Of a stretch of DNA of 64,000 nt, positions 28,723 to 37,941 are shown one piece after another. Location of the stretch: positions 186,001 to 250,000 of the forward strand of contig NZ_JACHOS010000001.1 of NCBI RefSeq assembly GCF_014199985.1. The letters run 5' to 3'. The DNA comes from Methylorubrum rhodesianum (GTDB lineage Bacteria; Pseudomonadota; Alphaproteobacteria; Rhizobiales; Beijerinckiaceae). Each line of letters starts with the position of its first letter. Position 1 is the stretch's first letter. The notes below the pieces were generated by a model, which did not search any database, had not been told where the DNA came from, and saw only the letters and a list, made by a program, of their open reading frames with translations. The translations under genes were made by a program, and so were the position numbers.

Positions 28723-31700
28723 TCAGACGACGGCAGCGCCGCGATCCACTACGCGGACCACGCTGCGCCCGGAGCCGCGCTTTTCCACGCGGATTTGCAC
28801 GGCGATGCGCTCCATCATCCCCGCCACGTGGGTGATGACGCCGACCTTGCGGCCGCGGCCCTGAAGCGTCTCGAGGGCATCCACCGCCATGTCCAGGGTC
28901 TCGGCATCGAGCGAGCCGAAGCCCTCGTCGATGAACAGCGTGTCGACGAAGGCCTGCCGCCCCTCAAGCCCCGAGAGGGCAAGCGCCAGGGCGAGCGACA
29001 CGAGGAAGCGTTCGCCGCCGGACAGGCTGCGGGTCGCACGGCGCTCGTCGCCCATGTCGCGGTCCACGACATGGAGGGCGAGATCGGCGCCCGCACTGCG
29101 GGCGAGGCGGTAGCGGGGGCTCAAGCCCTTGAGCTGATCGTTGGCGAGATGCACGAGGTGATCGAGCGTCACACCTTGCGCGAAGCGGCGGAAACGGTCG
29201 CCGCCGGCCGAGCCGATCGCTTCCTCGACCCGCTGCCAGGTCGCAAGCTCCGTCTTCGCCACCTCGATCTCCCGCGCGAGATCGGCCGCCTTGGCGCGGG
29301 CGGCCTCATCCCGTCGCAGCTCCGCGTCGAGGGCGCCGAGGCGCTGCTGCGCCTGTGCCGTGGCTTCGGCAAGCCGCGTCGCTTCGGCCTGGGCGGCGGG
29401 AACGTCGATCTCGACCTCGGTGCTCAGGGTCTCGACATCGGCGCGGCGTGTGGCGAGGGCGGTGGCTGCTTCGGCCTCCTCGCGGGCGAGCCGCTCGAGC
29501 TGGGTCCGCAGCGCCGCCCGTATCTCGGCCGGGACGGCGAGCAGGGCGGCCACGGCCTCGCGCCCGCGCTCGCCGCAGGCCTGCGCGAAGGCGGTCTCGG
29601 CCGCTTCGTGGCGCGCGGTTGCCCGCTCCAGGGCCGCGGCGGCGGCCGCGGCTTCGGTGACGGCGCCGGTGAGCGCGCGGGCGGCTTCGGCACTGGCGGC
29701 CTGGGCGGCCTGGAGTGTTTCGCGCGCCGCGCGGCGCTCGTTGTTGAGCCGCGTGCGGTGCGGACCGGTCGCCTCGCCCCCGAGCAGGCCGGCCCTGGCT
29801 GTACGCGCCTCGATGAGACGCGCTTGCCGCTCCGCCGCCTCCGTCCGGGCCTTCGCGGCCGACCGCGCCTCGGTATCGCTCAGGGCGGCGGCCGCCGCCC
29901 GCTCCGGCGACAGGGCCACACACTGCGCATCGAGACTGGCATGCTGCGTCCGCAGGGCCGCGTAGTCCCGCCCGAGCGCGAGGATCCGGTCGAGGCAGGC
30001 CTCCGGCGCACGGTCAAGATCGGACGGGCTGAGATCGGCGGCAGTGAGCGCCGGTCCCATCTCTGCGGCCAAGTCCATCATCCGCTGCAGGAGGGAGGCG
30101 TTGTGACCTTCCGCCCGTTCGGCCGCGAGGGTTGCCTCAGCCCGGCGATGCGCGAGCGCGTCGAGACCGCGGGTCTGCGTCTCGATCTGTACGTCGAGGG
30201 TGTCGCGGTCGCGGATCAACTCGTCGATCTCGCCGCGCAGTGCCCGTGCCGCCGCGAGGGTTCGCTGGCTTGCGTCGCGCTCGGCGCGCGCGGCGGCGCC
30301 GGCCTCGCCGAGCCGGGACAGATCCGGCTCCGGCGGCGGGGTGACGGCGAGCCCCGACGCATCGAGTGCGGTCATCAGAACGGGAAGACCGGCGCGGTAG
30401 CGGGCGGCGGTGGAGGCCGCCGCTTCGGCTGCAGCGGCCCCTCGCTCCTGCGCGTCGTCGTGGCGCCCCTCCGCCGCCGCGGCATCGCCCCGGGCCCGGT
30501 CGCGCGCCGTCTGGTACGCGGAGATTTGGGCGTCGAGCTCGGCACGGCGCGTGCGCAACTCCTCGGCCAGACGTCCGAGTGCGTCATCGGATCCGTGGGC
30601 ATGCGGATGATCGAGGCCGCCGCAGACGGGGCAGGGCACTCCCTCCACGAGCAGGCTGCGCAGCCGCGCCGCCTCGCGCGACGCGCTTTCCTGCGCCAAC
30701 TCGGCGAGCGGTGCGATCTCGGCCCGCCGAATTCCGGCCTCCTGCAGGGCTCGCTCTTCCGCTGCGAAGCGGGCGGCGGCTTCGGCGAACGCTGCGCCGG
30801 CCTCCGTCTCCACTTCAGAGGCGGCCGCCCGGTCTGCGAGCGCCGTCCCGTGGCGCTGCGCCAAGGCGTAGGCGTCGCGCAATGCGTCCAGCAATCCTTC
30901 GAGGGCGATGGCGCGGGTCTGCACGGCGGGCTCGGCGAGGGCATCGAGCGCCGCCTCCCGCGCAGTACGGGTGGCGGCCAGAGCCTCGCGGCGAGCGCGC
31001 AGCGCGGCGAGGCGAGCGGCGCCATTCTCGGCCTCCCCATCGCAAGCGGCGATCTCGGCCCGGCGCGCGGCGGCCTCCTGCGCCGCCATCTCCGCTTGCC
31101 CGCGCAGCCGCGCGCGCTCGCGGATGCGGCGGGCGAAGTCCTCGCCGCGCTCGGCCAGGATGCCATGGGATTGGTCGGCGGCGAGGCGGCCCGCCGCAGC
31201 GTCGCGCGCGTGCCGAGCCTCGGCGAGGCGCCGGTCGAGCGCGGCGAGCGCGGCGCCCGTTGCTTCGGCGGCCTCGGCCGAGCGGACGGCCGCCTGCGCG
31301 GCGCCCTCTGCCTCACGCTCTGCATGGGCGATCGCTTCATCGAGCTTCGCGGCCTGATCCCAGAGAGGCCCGAAGCTCTTGAACACGGCCTCCGCCGCCT
31401 CGTCCGCCGCACTCGCTTCCGTCCGTTGCGCCTCGGCCGTCTCGGCGCCCGCGCGCGCTTCCGCGACACGGGCTGCGACGGTCTGGACGTGAGCCTGCAC
31501 CGCCACCCGCTCGCGGACGGCTTCTTCGAGGGCCTCCGCGCGTCCGCGGAGCGGCTCGACCGCCTCGAGTTCGGCCGACCGCATTCGGTCGGGGGCCGCT
31601 GCTTCCGACGCCGCCCGCGCCGCGGCGGCACGCTCCTTGGCCCGCGCGAGCGCCGAGCGGGCGGCCTCGATGCGGCGCGCGGCTTCGAGGGTGCGCTCCA

Positions 31701-32469
31701 CCGCCGCCTGCGCTGCCCGCCACGCCGCCACCTCGGCGAGGCGCTCCGCGCGCTCGGCCTCGCGCGCCTGCACGCCGGCGGCGTCGAGCAGGCCGATCTC
31801 GCCCTGGCGAACCTCCAGCGCCTCGACCGCGCGACGATGCTCCTCGTAGCCGAGATGGACCCGCTTCGAGATCTCCGAATAGATCACGGTGCCGGTGATC
31901 TTCTCCAGCAGCTCGGCCCGCTCGCCCTCCGCCGCGAGGAGGAAGGCATCGAACTCGCCCTGCGCCAGCAGCACCGTGCGGCGGAACTGGTCGAAGGTCA
32001 GGTCGGTCAGGGCGACCACCTTGTCGAGCACCTGCGTCTTGCCCGCGGCAACCGCGCTGCCGTCATCGAGCCGATGCAGCCGCCGCCGCTCGGCCTGAAT
32101 CTTGCCGGTGGGCTTGTTCCGGGCACGATAGGCCTCCCAGCCCACACGGTAGGCGATGCCGTCCCGGCCGATGAAATCGACCTCGGCAAAGCCGGATCCG
32201 GCGCCCCGGCGCAGGATCGCACGTCCGTCGCTGGCGCTGAGCGATTCGCCGCCCGGATCAGGCGCGTCCTCGCGGCGGGTCACCGCGACGCGGGGATAGC
32301 GGCCGTACAGCGCGAGGCAGAGCGCGTCGAGGATGGTGGACTTGCCTGCGCCGGTCTCGCCGGTGATGGCGAACAGGCCGGTGGCGCCGAGCGGTTCGGA
32401 GGCGAGATCGACGGCGAAGGGCGCGGCAAGGCTCGCGAGGTTCTCGCCGCGGATCGCGAGGATGCGCAT
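28723..32469 (-). CDS. sbcC: SbcC-type SMC-like exonuclease subunit
   Basis: 1248 residues. The N-terminal ATPase half has Walker A GETGAGKST (37-45). Two long Ala/Glu/Arg-rich coiled coils flank a Rad50 zinc hook CPVC (Cys613, Cys616). The C-terminal half has the ABC signature SLSGGERFLVSLALALAL and Walker B LFIDEGFGSLD. With SbcD it forms a dimeric nuclease that opens hairpins and palindromes and removes protein-blocked ends. The start ATG at 32469 gives the family N-terminus (MRILAIRGENLASL) and lies 10 bp after the sbcD stop, so the two are co-translated. It is about 200 residues longer than E. coli SbcC, mostly coiled coil. Confidence 0.95.
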   Translation of the reverse strand: MRILAIRGENLASLAAPFAVDLASEPLGATGLFAITGETGAGKSTILDALCLALYGRYPRVAVTRREDAPDPGGESLSASDGRAILRRGAGSGFAEVDFIGRDGIAYRVGWEAYRARNKPTGKIQAERRRLHRLDDGSAVAAGKTQVLDKVVALTDLTFDQFRRTVLLAQGEFDAFLLAAEGERAELLEKITGTVIYSEISKRVHLGYEEHRRAVEALEVRQGEIGLLDAAGVQAREAERAERLAEVAAWRAAQAAVERTLEAARRIEAARSALARAKERAAAARAASEAAAPDRMRSAELEAVEPLRGRAEALEEAVRERVAVQAHVQTVAARVAEARAGAETAEAQRTEASAADEAAEAVFKSFGPLWDQAAKLDEAIAHAEREAEGAAQAAVRSAEAAEATGAALAALDRRLAEARHARDAAAGRLAADQSHGILAERGEDFARRIRERARLRGQAEMAAQEAAARRAEIAACDGEAENGAARLAALRARREALAATRTAREAALDALAEPAVQTRAIALEGLLDALRDAYALAQRHGTALADRAAASEVETEAGAAFAEAAARFAAEERALQEAGIRRAEIAPLAELAQESASREAARLRSLLVEGVPCPVCGGLDHPHAHGSDDALGRLAEELRTRRAELDAQISAYQTARDRARGDAAAAEGRHDDAQERGAAAAEAAASTAARYRAGLPVLMTALDASGLAVTPPPEPDLSRLGEAGAAARAERDASQRTLAAARALRGEIDELIRDRDTLDVQIETQTRGLDALAHRRAEATLAAERAEGHNASLLQRMMDLAAEMGPALTAADLSPSDLDRAPEACLDRILALGRDYAALRTQHASLDAQCVALSPERAAAAALSDTEARSAAKARTEAAERQARLIEARTARAGLLGGEATGPHRTRLNNERRAARETLQAAQAASAEAARALTGAVTEAAAAAAALERATARHEAAETAFAQACGERGREAVAALLAVPAEIRAALRTQLERLAREEAEAATALATRRADVETLSTEVEIDVPAAQAEATRLAEATAQAQQRLGALDAELRRDEAARAKAADLAREIEVAKTELATWQRVEEAIGSAGGDRFRRFAQGVTLDHLVHLANDQLKGLSPRYRLARSAGADLALHVVDRDMGDERRATRSLSGGERFLVSLALALALSGLEGRQAFVDTLFIDEGFGSLDAETLDMAVDALETLQGRGRKVGVITHVAGMMERIAVQIRVEKRGSGRSVVRVVDRGAAVV

Positions 32470-32479
32470 GGCGGGCGGC

Positions 32480-33739
32480 TCAGACTTCCGCCCGCGCGCG
32501 GTGGAAGACGTCGAGATGGGCGGGCTCGGGCTCCTCGTCCCACTTCGCGCGGTAGGCGAGGCGGAACAGCTCCTCCGGATCGCGCTCCGACAGACGCGGC
32601 GGTGGCGCCTCGGATTCCGCGATCTCGATCGCGGCCCGCGGCGGAACCGTGACCCGCACATCGACCACGCGCACCGGGAAGCTCTCGGCGATACGGTCTA
32701 CCTCGGCCCGGTAGCCGGGAACCAGGCCCTCGCGCGAGAGCCGCACCTGGATATAGGGCCGCGCCTCCATCGGCAGGTCGGGGTCGAGCGCAAGCGCGGC
32801 GAGATGGTCGCCGAGATCGGCGAGGGGCATGTCGCCGGAGGCCGGCAGGCGCAGGAAGGGGACCGGACGGGGGATCGCGATATGCTCAATCTCCGCTGCG
32901 CCCGTGCCGAGAGTCACCAGGGTGACGCCGTGGCGATAGGGCTGCTCGGCGGCCGAGAGCGGGATCAGCGAGCCGCAATACCGTACCTGCCCGCCGCCCA
33001 GGCCCTGCGCCCGATGGAGATGGCCGAGTGCCACGTAGCGCGCCTCCTCCGGGAACACGTCGGCCGGCACCGCGTGATCGCCGCCCACCAGAATGCGTCG
33101 CTCCGCGCCCTCCGATTCGAGGCCGCCGGCGACGTGGAGATGACCGGTGACGAGGAGCGGCAGGCCGGCGAGCCGGGGCCGGGCCGCCTCGAAGAGTTGC
33201 CCGTAAAGGTCGCGCACCGCCCGCACGATCGGCGAGGTCTCGCCGATGCGCCGCTCGCTGCCGAAGGAAGAGAGCGGCGGCAGGCAGGCGGCGGTGGGGT
33301 AGGAGACGGCGAGCACCTGTGCCGCCACCGCGCCGCCGGCCGACCGGATCGGCACGAGGTGGCGTTCAAGGTCGATGGCGCCGTCGCGGCGGCGGACATT
33401 GCCGACGACGTGGACGCCGATGGCTTCGAGCAGCGGGCGCGGCGCTTCCAGGCGTCCGGCGGCATCGTGGTTGCCCGCGGTGATGACGATGGTCATCTCC
33501 GGCCGCGCCGCGTGGAGGCGCGCCATTAGCGCGTAGAAGCGTGCCTGCGATTCCCCCGACGGGTTCTGGCTATCGAACACGTCGCCCGCCACGACGAGGG
33601 CATCGACCTCGCGCTCCACCACGATGCTCTCGAGGCCGCCGAACACGGCGTCGTGCTCGCGCTCGCGGGAGAAGCCGCGCAGGGTCTGGCCGATATGCCA
33701 ATCGCCCGTATGGAGAACGCGGATCACTGAGGACGCCAC
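32480..33739 (-). CDS. sbcD: SbcD/Mre11-type nuclease subunit
   Basis: 419 residues. The metallophosphoesterase motifs are in order: LHTGDWHIGQ, VVAGDVFDSQNPS, VITAGNHD, VTGHLH and ALGHLHRAQG, giving the two-metal site of Mre11/SbcD. It is the nuclease partner of SbcC, encoded 10 bp downstream. The start is a GTG at 33739; a second GTG at 33727 is possible. The upstream small exported protein gene ends about 120 bp away, so sbcD probably has its own promoter there. Confidence 0.95.
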   Translation of the reverse strand: MASSVIRVLHTGDWHIGQTLRGFSREREHDAVFGGLESIVVEREVDALVVAGDVFDSQNPSGESQARFYALMARLHAARPEMTIVITAGNHDAAGRLEAPRPLLEAIGVHVVGNVRRRDGAIDLERHLVPIRSAGGAVAAQVLAVSYPTAACLPPLSSFGSERRIGETSPIVRAVRDLYGQLFEAARPRLAGLPLLVTGHLHVAGGLESEGAERRILVGGDHAVPADVFPEEARYVALGHLHRAQGLGGGQVRYCGSLIPLSAAEQPYRHGVTLVTLGTGAAEIEHIAIPRPVPFLRLPASGDMPLADLGDHLAALALDPDLPMEARPYIQVRLSREGLVPGYRAEVDRIAESFPVRVVDVRVTVPPRAAIEIAESEAPPPRLSERDPEELFRLAYRAKWDEEPEPAHLDVFHRARAEV

Positions 33740-33858
33740 TTACCGAGACCGGGCAGCGACCGCCGCCGCCGTCAGGCGGCTTGTAGCGGGTTGTGTCGCC
33801 GGCTTCGAGTGTATCCCGGCAGCGGGCCGGGATCTCCTGTGGCTCGCGGACCGCGGCC

Positions 33859-34131
33859 TCAGTGGCAGACGGTGACCGTCTTGACGATCCAGCCCTCGTC
33901 GGCCTGCCAGAGCTTGCGCCGCACGCGACCGCAATTGGCCGATTCGGCCGCGGTCCAGGCCGTTTGCGGCGCGGCGGGCGGCGCCTTCGTTTCCGTCTGC
34001 GCGACTTTTGTCTTCACGATCGTTTTGGCCGGGCGCTGCGGGGCCGCTTTGCGGGCAGCCATGGCCTCACCGGGAAGCATCAGGCCGAGGCAGAGCAATC
34101 CAAGCGAGAAGCGGAGGAGCGAGGCGCGCAA
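33859..34131 (-). CDS. Small exported protein with two cysteines
   Basis: 90 residues. Residues 1-25 (MRASLLRFSLGLLCLGLMLPGEAMA) are a signal peptide. A basic, Ala/Pro-rich linker (RKAAPQRPAKTIVKTKV) leads to a compact end with Cys67 and Cys89 (SANCGRVRRKLWQADEGWIVKTVTVCH), likely to form one disulfide. No family is recognised; similar short two-Cys exported proteins are common in Methylobacterium. Upstream the 341-bp region is shared with the divergent L,D-transpeptidase gene. Confidence 0.7.
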   Translation of the reverse strand: MRASLLRFSLGLLCLGLMLPGEAMAARKAAPQRPAKTIVKTKVAQTETKAPPAAPQTAWTAAESANCGRVRRKLWQADEGWIVKTVTVCH

Positions 34132-34472
34132 GGGAAGGAGTCCGTGGTCGGGGCCATACGGTCACGCTTGATCTAGGGTGGCGCCCGGCCAATGCAATCG
34201 CCGTTCGCCACAATTTGCCCCGCAATCCGCACATTTTTTGCGAAATCGTTAAAGCCGGCCGCCGGGCGCATGGCGGCCCTGCGTGTAACCTTTCGGACAC
34301 AATGTTCGCGCACTTGGCAGTGCAGGAGCCGTGACGGTCGCGTCCGGCCCTGACGCCCGTGTCCTTCCTTGCTAGGGAACAAGCGGGGCAGTTCAGCCGG
34401 CCCGGATGATCGTGACCGTTCTTCCGTAATCCGGAGACGTTTCTCGGCCCGGCCCATTCGATCGAGCGATCC
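34132..34472. other. Divergent intergenic region before L,D-transpeptidase gene
   Basis: No gene seen. The segment 34200-34260 contains AT-rich patches unusual for this genome and probably holds the divergent promoters of the small exported protein and the L,D-transpeptidase; I cannot assign -35 and -10 boxes with confidence. Confidence 0.45.
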
Positions 34473-35393
34473 ATGTCACTTCAGAACCGCCGTAAGCTTC
34501 TATTCGGAGCCGCGACAAGCCTTGGGCTCGCGATCCTGCCGGCGCACGTCCTCGCCCAAACCTTCGACGGTTTCGACGACGACCGCCTGTACCAGGACAG
34601 CAACGGCAACCTCTTCCGCCGCCGCGGTGGCCAGTACGTTCCCTATAACGGCCGCGTCAGCAACGGGAGACCGGTGCCCGATACCCAGACGGATCTCGAC
34701 GCCGAGTCTTATGCCCGCCGTCGGGCCGAGCGTTACGGCGAGCCGCCAGCTGCGGCGGAAGCGCCGAACCAGACGCCGCGGCAGCAGCAGGCCGGCTACC
34801 CGGTGCCGCCGCAGGAGCCCGACAACGGCCCGATCGATTACACGCGCGCCTACGCGGCGATCGCCAACGAGCCGTTCCCGGTCCAGGCGATCGCCTACAA
34901 GAAGTTCAACCCGATCTACCTGCGCCAGGAGGTCGATTTCCGCACGAACGAGCCGCCGGGCACGATCGTGGTCGATCCCAAGGCGCACTTCCTCTACCTC
35001 GTCCTGCCGAACGGCCGGGCGCGGCGCTACGGCGTCGGGGTGGGCAAGCAGGGCTTCTCTTGGTCGGGCACCGCGACCATCAACTCGAAGCAGGCTTGGC
35101 CGGACTGGTATCCGCCCAAGGAGATGATCGCCCGCCGGCCGGATCTCGCCCGCGAGGTCGACAAGCTGCAGAGCGGTCTCGGCGTCCCCGGCGGCAGCCG
35201 CAACCCGCTCGGTGCGCGGGCCATGTATCTCTGGCAGAACAACAAGGACACGCTGTTCCGCATCCACGGAACGCTGGAGCCGCACTCGATCGGCAAGAGC
35301 GTGTCGTCGGGCTGCATCCGCATGATCAATCAGGACGCCATCGACCTGTTCAACCGCGTCGAGGTCGGCGCCAAGGTGGTGGTGCTCGGCTGA
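34473..35393 (+). CDS. Exported L,D-transpeptidase (YkuD domain)
   Basis: 306 residues. Residues 1-28 (MSLQNRRKLLFGAATSLGLA...VLA) form an export signal, possibly Tat (NRRKLLF). A 100-residue Gln/Pro-rich linker leads to the YkuD domain (about 155-306). The active site reads HGTLEPHSIGKSVSSGCIRM with Cys281 as nucleophile; the usual SHGC is SSGC here, as in many alphaproteobacterial members. It makes 3-3 cross-links in peptidoglycan or attaches proteins to it. The S9 peptidase gene follows 71 bp downstream with its own ribosome binding site. Confidence 0.93.
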   Translation: MSLQNRRKLLFGAATSLGLAILPAHVLAQTFDGFDDDRLYQDSNGNLFRRRGGQYVPYNGRVSNGRPVPDTQTDLDAESYARRRAERYGEPPAAAEAPNQTPRQQQAGYPVPPQEPDNGPIDYTRAYAAIANEPFPVQAIAYKKFNPIYLRQEVDFRTNEPPGTIVVDPKAHFLYLVLPNGRARRYGVGVGKQGFSWSGTATINSKQAWPDWYPPKEMIARRPDLAREVDKLQSGLGVPGGSRNPLGARAMYLWQNNKDTLFRIHGTLEPHSIGKSVSSGCIRMINQDAIDLFNRVEVGAKVVVLG

Positions 35394-35464
35394 TCCCGCG
35401 ATAGTTTCCTCGAGAGCCGAGCGTCCCGCCATCTCGGGCGGGCGCCGGACTTCGAGGAGACGCC

Positions 35465-37345
35465 ATGGTCGATCTGATCCCGCGCGAGCATCTGTTCGGC
35501 AACCCCACGCGCTACGGCCATCAGATCAGCCCGGACGGGCGCCGCCTCGGCTGGGTGGCGCCCCACGAGGGCGTGCTCAACATCTGGTCGGCGCCGATCG
35601 ACCATCGCGACGCCGCCGCACCCGTCACCACCGACCGGCGGCGCGGCATCGACGCCTATGCCTTCGCCTATGACGGGCGGCACCTGCTCTACGTCCAGGA
35701 TGCGGACGGAGACGAGAACCACCACCTCTACGCCGTCGATCTCGACACGGGCGAACGGCGCGACCTGACGCCGATCCCCGGCATCGCCGCGGCGATCGTC
35801 GGCCTCAGCCGCATCGTGCGCGATCGCGTGCTGGTGGCGATCAACGACCGCGACCCGCGCTTCCACGACCTGCACAGTATCGATCTCGCTACCGGCGAGC
35901 GCAGTCTGGTTGCCGAGAATCCAGGCTTCCTCGGCTTTCTCATCGATGAGCGCTACGCCGTGCGCTTCGCCTTCCGCAATCTTCCGGATGGTTCGAGCGA
36001 GCTGCTCGCGCCCGACGGCGCGGACTGGAAACCCTGGCTCACCTTCCCGCCCGAGGATGCGCGGGTCTCCGGTGCGGAAAACCTTGACGCCGCCGGCACC
36101 GCCCTGTTCTGCCGCGACAGCCGCGGGCGCGACACCGCGGCGCTCACCCGTATCGATCTCGCCACCGGCGAGACCCGCGTGCTCGCCGCGCACGAGGAGG
36201 CGGATATCGGCGCCGTGCTGCAGGATGCCGAGACGCACGAGCCCGTGGCCTATTCGGTCACGCACGCCCGGAAGTCCTGGCACGTTCTCGATCCGCGCTT
36301 CGCCGACGACTTCGCCTTTCTCGAAACCCAGGGGCTCGGCGACTGGTATCCGGCGAGCCGAACCGAGGACGATTCCCTTTGGATCGTCGTCGCCCGCTCC
36401 GACACCCGTGTCGGGGAGGCTGCGATCTACGACCGAAGGGCGAAGACGCTACGCTCCCTCGGCAGCGCGCGGCCCGAGCTCGTCGGCGCGCCTCTGGTTC
36501 CGATGAGCCCGGCGATCATCCGTTCCCGCGACGGCCTCGACCTCGTCTCGTATCTGAGTCGCCCGCTTGGCGCCGAGGGGCCCGGCCCCATGGTGCTCCT
36601 CGTCCATGGCGGGCCGTGGGGACGCGACAGCTTCGGCTTCGACGCGATCCACCAGTGGCTGGCCAACCGGGGCTATTCCGCGCTCAGCGTCAACTTCCGC
36701 TCTTCCATCGGTTTCGGGAAGTCCTTCGTCAACGCGGGCGACCGCGAATGGGGAAGGCGGATGGACGACGACCTCAGCGACGCCGTCGCCTGGGCGGTGG
36801 CCGAGGGCGCGGCCGACCCGGCACGCGTCGCGATCATGGGCGGGAGCTACGGCGGCTACGCCACGCTGATGGCCCTGACGCGCAACCCGGACGCCTATGC
36901 CTGCGGCATCGACCTCGTCGGCCCGTCCAATCTCGAAACGCTGGTTCGAACGATCCCGCCCTACTGGGAAGCGATGCGGACGCAGCTCCACCGTGCCATC
37001 GGCGATCCGGACACCGAGGAGGGCATGGCGCTGATCCGCGAGCGCTCTCCGGTCTACTTCGCCGATCGCATCAAGGCGCCGCTGCTGATCGTTCAGGGTG
37101 CCAACGATCCGCGGGTGAAACAGGCCGAGTCCGACCAGATGGTCGCCGCGATGGAGCGGGGCGGCATCCCGGTGACCTACCTGCTGTTCCCGGACGAGGG
37201 CCACGGCCTCGTGCGCCCGGCCAACCGGCTCGCCTTCTTCGCCCGTGCCGAGGACTTCCTGGCCCGCCATCTCGGCGGACGCTGCGAGCCGATCCGCGAG
37301 GCAGAATCGGCGGGGACGTCGATGCAGGTGGTGCGAGAGGGCTGA
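35465..37345 (+). CDS. S9 (prolyl oligopeptidase) family serine peptidase
   Basis: 626 residues. The N-terminal ~360 residues form a beta-propeller of WD/TolB-like blades (GHQISPDGRRLGWVAPHEG; YAFAYDGRHLLYVQDADGDE). The C-terminal alpha/beta hydrolase has the oxyanion HGGPWGRD and the nucleophile elbow GGSYGG (Ser461). GANDPRVKQAES carries the catalytic Asp and FPDEGHGL the His. It lacks a signal peptide, so it probably trims peptides in the cytoplasm (acylaminoacyl- or dipeptidyl-peptidase type). GAGGAGACGCC precedes the ATG. Confidence 0.92.
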   Translation: MVDLIPREHLFGNPTRYGHQISPDGRRLGWVAPHEGVLNIWSAPIDHRDAAAPVTTDRRRGIDAYAFAYDGRHLLYVQDADGDENHHLYAVDLDTGERRDLTPIPGIAAAIVGLSRIVRDRVLVAINDRDPRFHDLHSIDLATGERSLVAENPGFLGFLIDERYAVRFAFRNLPDGSSELLAPDGADWKPWLTFPPEDARVSGAENLDAAGTALFCRDSRGRDTAALTRIDLATGETRVLAAHEEADIGAVLQDAETHEPVAYSVTHARKSWHVLDPRFADDFAFLETQGLGDWYPASRTEDDSLWIVVARSDTRVGEAAIYDRRAKTLRSLGSARPELVGAPLVPMSPAIIRSRDGLDLVSYLSRPLGAEGPGPMVLLVHGGPWGRDSFGFDAIHQWLANRGYSALSVNFRSSIGFGKSFVNAGDREWGRRMDDDLSDAVAWAVAEGAADPARVAIMGGSYGGYATLMALTRNPDAYACGIDLVGPSNLETLVRTIPPYWEAMRTQLHRAIGDPDTEEGMALIRERSPVYFADRIKAPLLIVQGANDPRVKQAESDQMVAAMERGGIPVTYLLFPDEGHGLVRPANRLAFFARAEDFLARHLGGRCEPIREAESAGTSMQVVREG

Positions 37346-37346
37346 A

Positions 37347-37377
37347 ACGGTGTCCGCTCGATCAGAGCGGACACCGT
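37347..37377 (+). terminator. Hairpin after the S9 peptidase gene
   Basis: ACGGTGTCCGCTC (37347-37359) and GAGCGGACACCGT (37365-37377) make a perfect 13-bp stem around a five-base loop, immediately after the stop codon. No T-tract follows, so Rho-independent termination is likely but not certain. A second perfect hairpin, CCCGTCGGC/GCCGACGGG, sits at 37425-37448 before the convergent acidic gene's end. Confidence 0.55.
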
Positions 37378-37455
37378 GCGGCCGGCCCGCAGGGCTCGAC
37401 CGGATCGAAGGGATGCGGTGTCAGCCCGTCGGCGTCACAGCCGACGGGGCCGGCC

Positions 37456-37803
37456 TCACGCGTCGAGGGGCTGATCCTCGTCCTCGTCGTCGATATCCAC
37501 CAGGAACACGATGTCGGCTTCTTCCTCGTCGTCGGAGCCGGTGCCCTCGGCGGCGTGATGCTCGTCGGGCTCGAAATCGCCCTCGCCGTCATCGGCCGCG
37601 AGCGCGTCCTCGAACTCCTCAATCTCGTCCTCGGTGGCCTTGCGCACCGTGAGCGCCGAGGTGCCGTTCCAGATCGGACGGCCGGCGGTCGTCATGGTCC
37701 GGATATCCTCCTTGAAACCGTCGCAGGTGAACAGGTCGCGGGCGGTCGCCTCGTCGCCGTTGATGACCGCGATCGCCGTGCCGTCAATCTCGAGCGTGAA
37801 CAT
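37456..37803 (-). CDS. Acidic protein of unknown function
   Basis: 115 residues without signal or membrane segment. The first half (MFTLEIDGTAIAVINGDEAT) looks like a small beta-rich fold; the second half is extremely acidic (ATEDEIEEFEDALAADDGEG, then DDEEEADIVFLVDIDDEDED) and likely disordered. No family is recognised. The acidic tail might bind cations or a basic partner. The gene is convergent with the S9 peptidase and lies downstream of the DUF900 gene's 3' end in the opposite order, so it is probably transcribed alone. Confidence 0.7.
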   Translation of the reverse strand: MFTLEIDGTAIAVINGDEATARDLFTCDGFKEDIRTMTTAGRPIWNGTSALTVRKATEDEIEEFEDALAADDGEGDFEPDEHHAAEGTGSDDEEEADIVFLVDIDDEDEDQPLDA

Positions 37804-37941
37804 CGGGAGCGTCCTCGAAGGAGGGGAGAGAGCCGCGGGCCGGTGGGCGGCGCTACGCGGAAAACCCGGACCGGACTGGCCGGGTTCGGCGGCGCTTGTA
37901 GGACGCCGGGACCGGATTCGTCGATGGGTGTCAGCGCGCCA

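Noticed and set aside
28795..32652. A 1285-codon open frame antisense to sbcC
   Set aside because: It arises from the GC-rich third-position bias of the SbcC gene; its sequence is low-complexity Gly/Arg/Leu and matches no family, while the sbcC frame has all expected motifs.
34473..35393. Loss of His in the L,D-transpeptidase motif (SSGC for SHGC) as evidence of inactivity
   Set aside because: The substitution is common in alphaproteobacterial YkuD proteins and the catalytic Cys and upstream His are kept.
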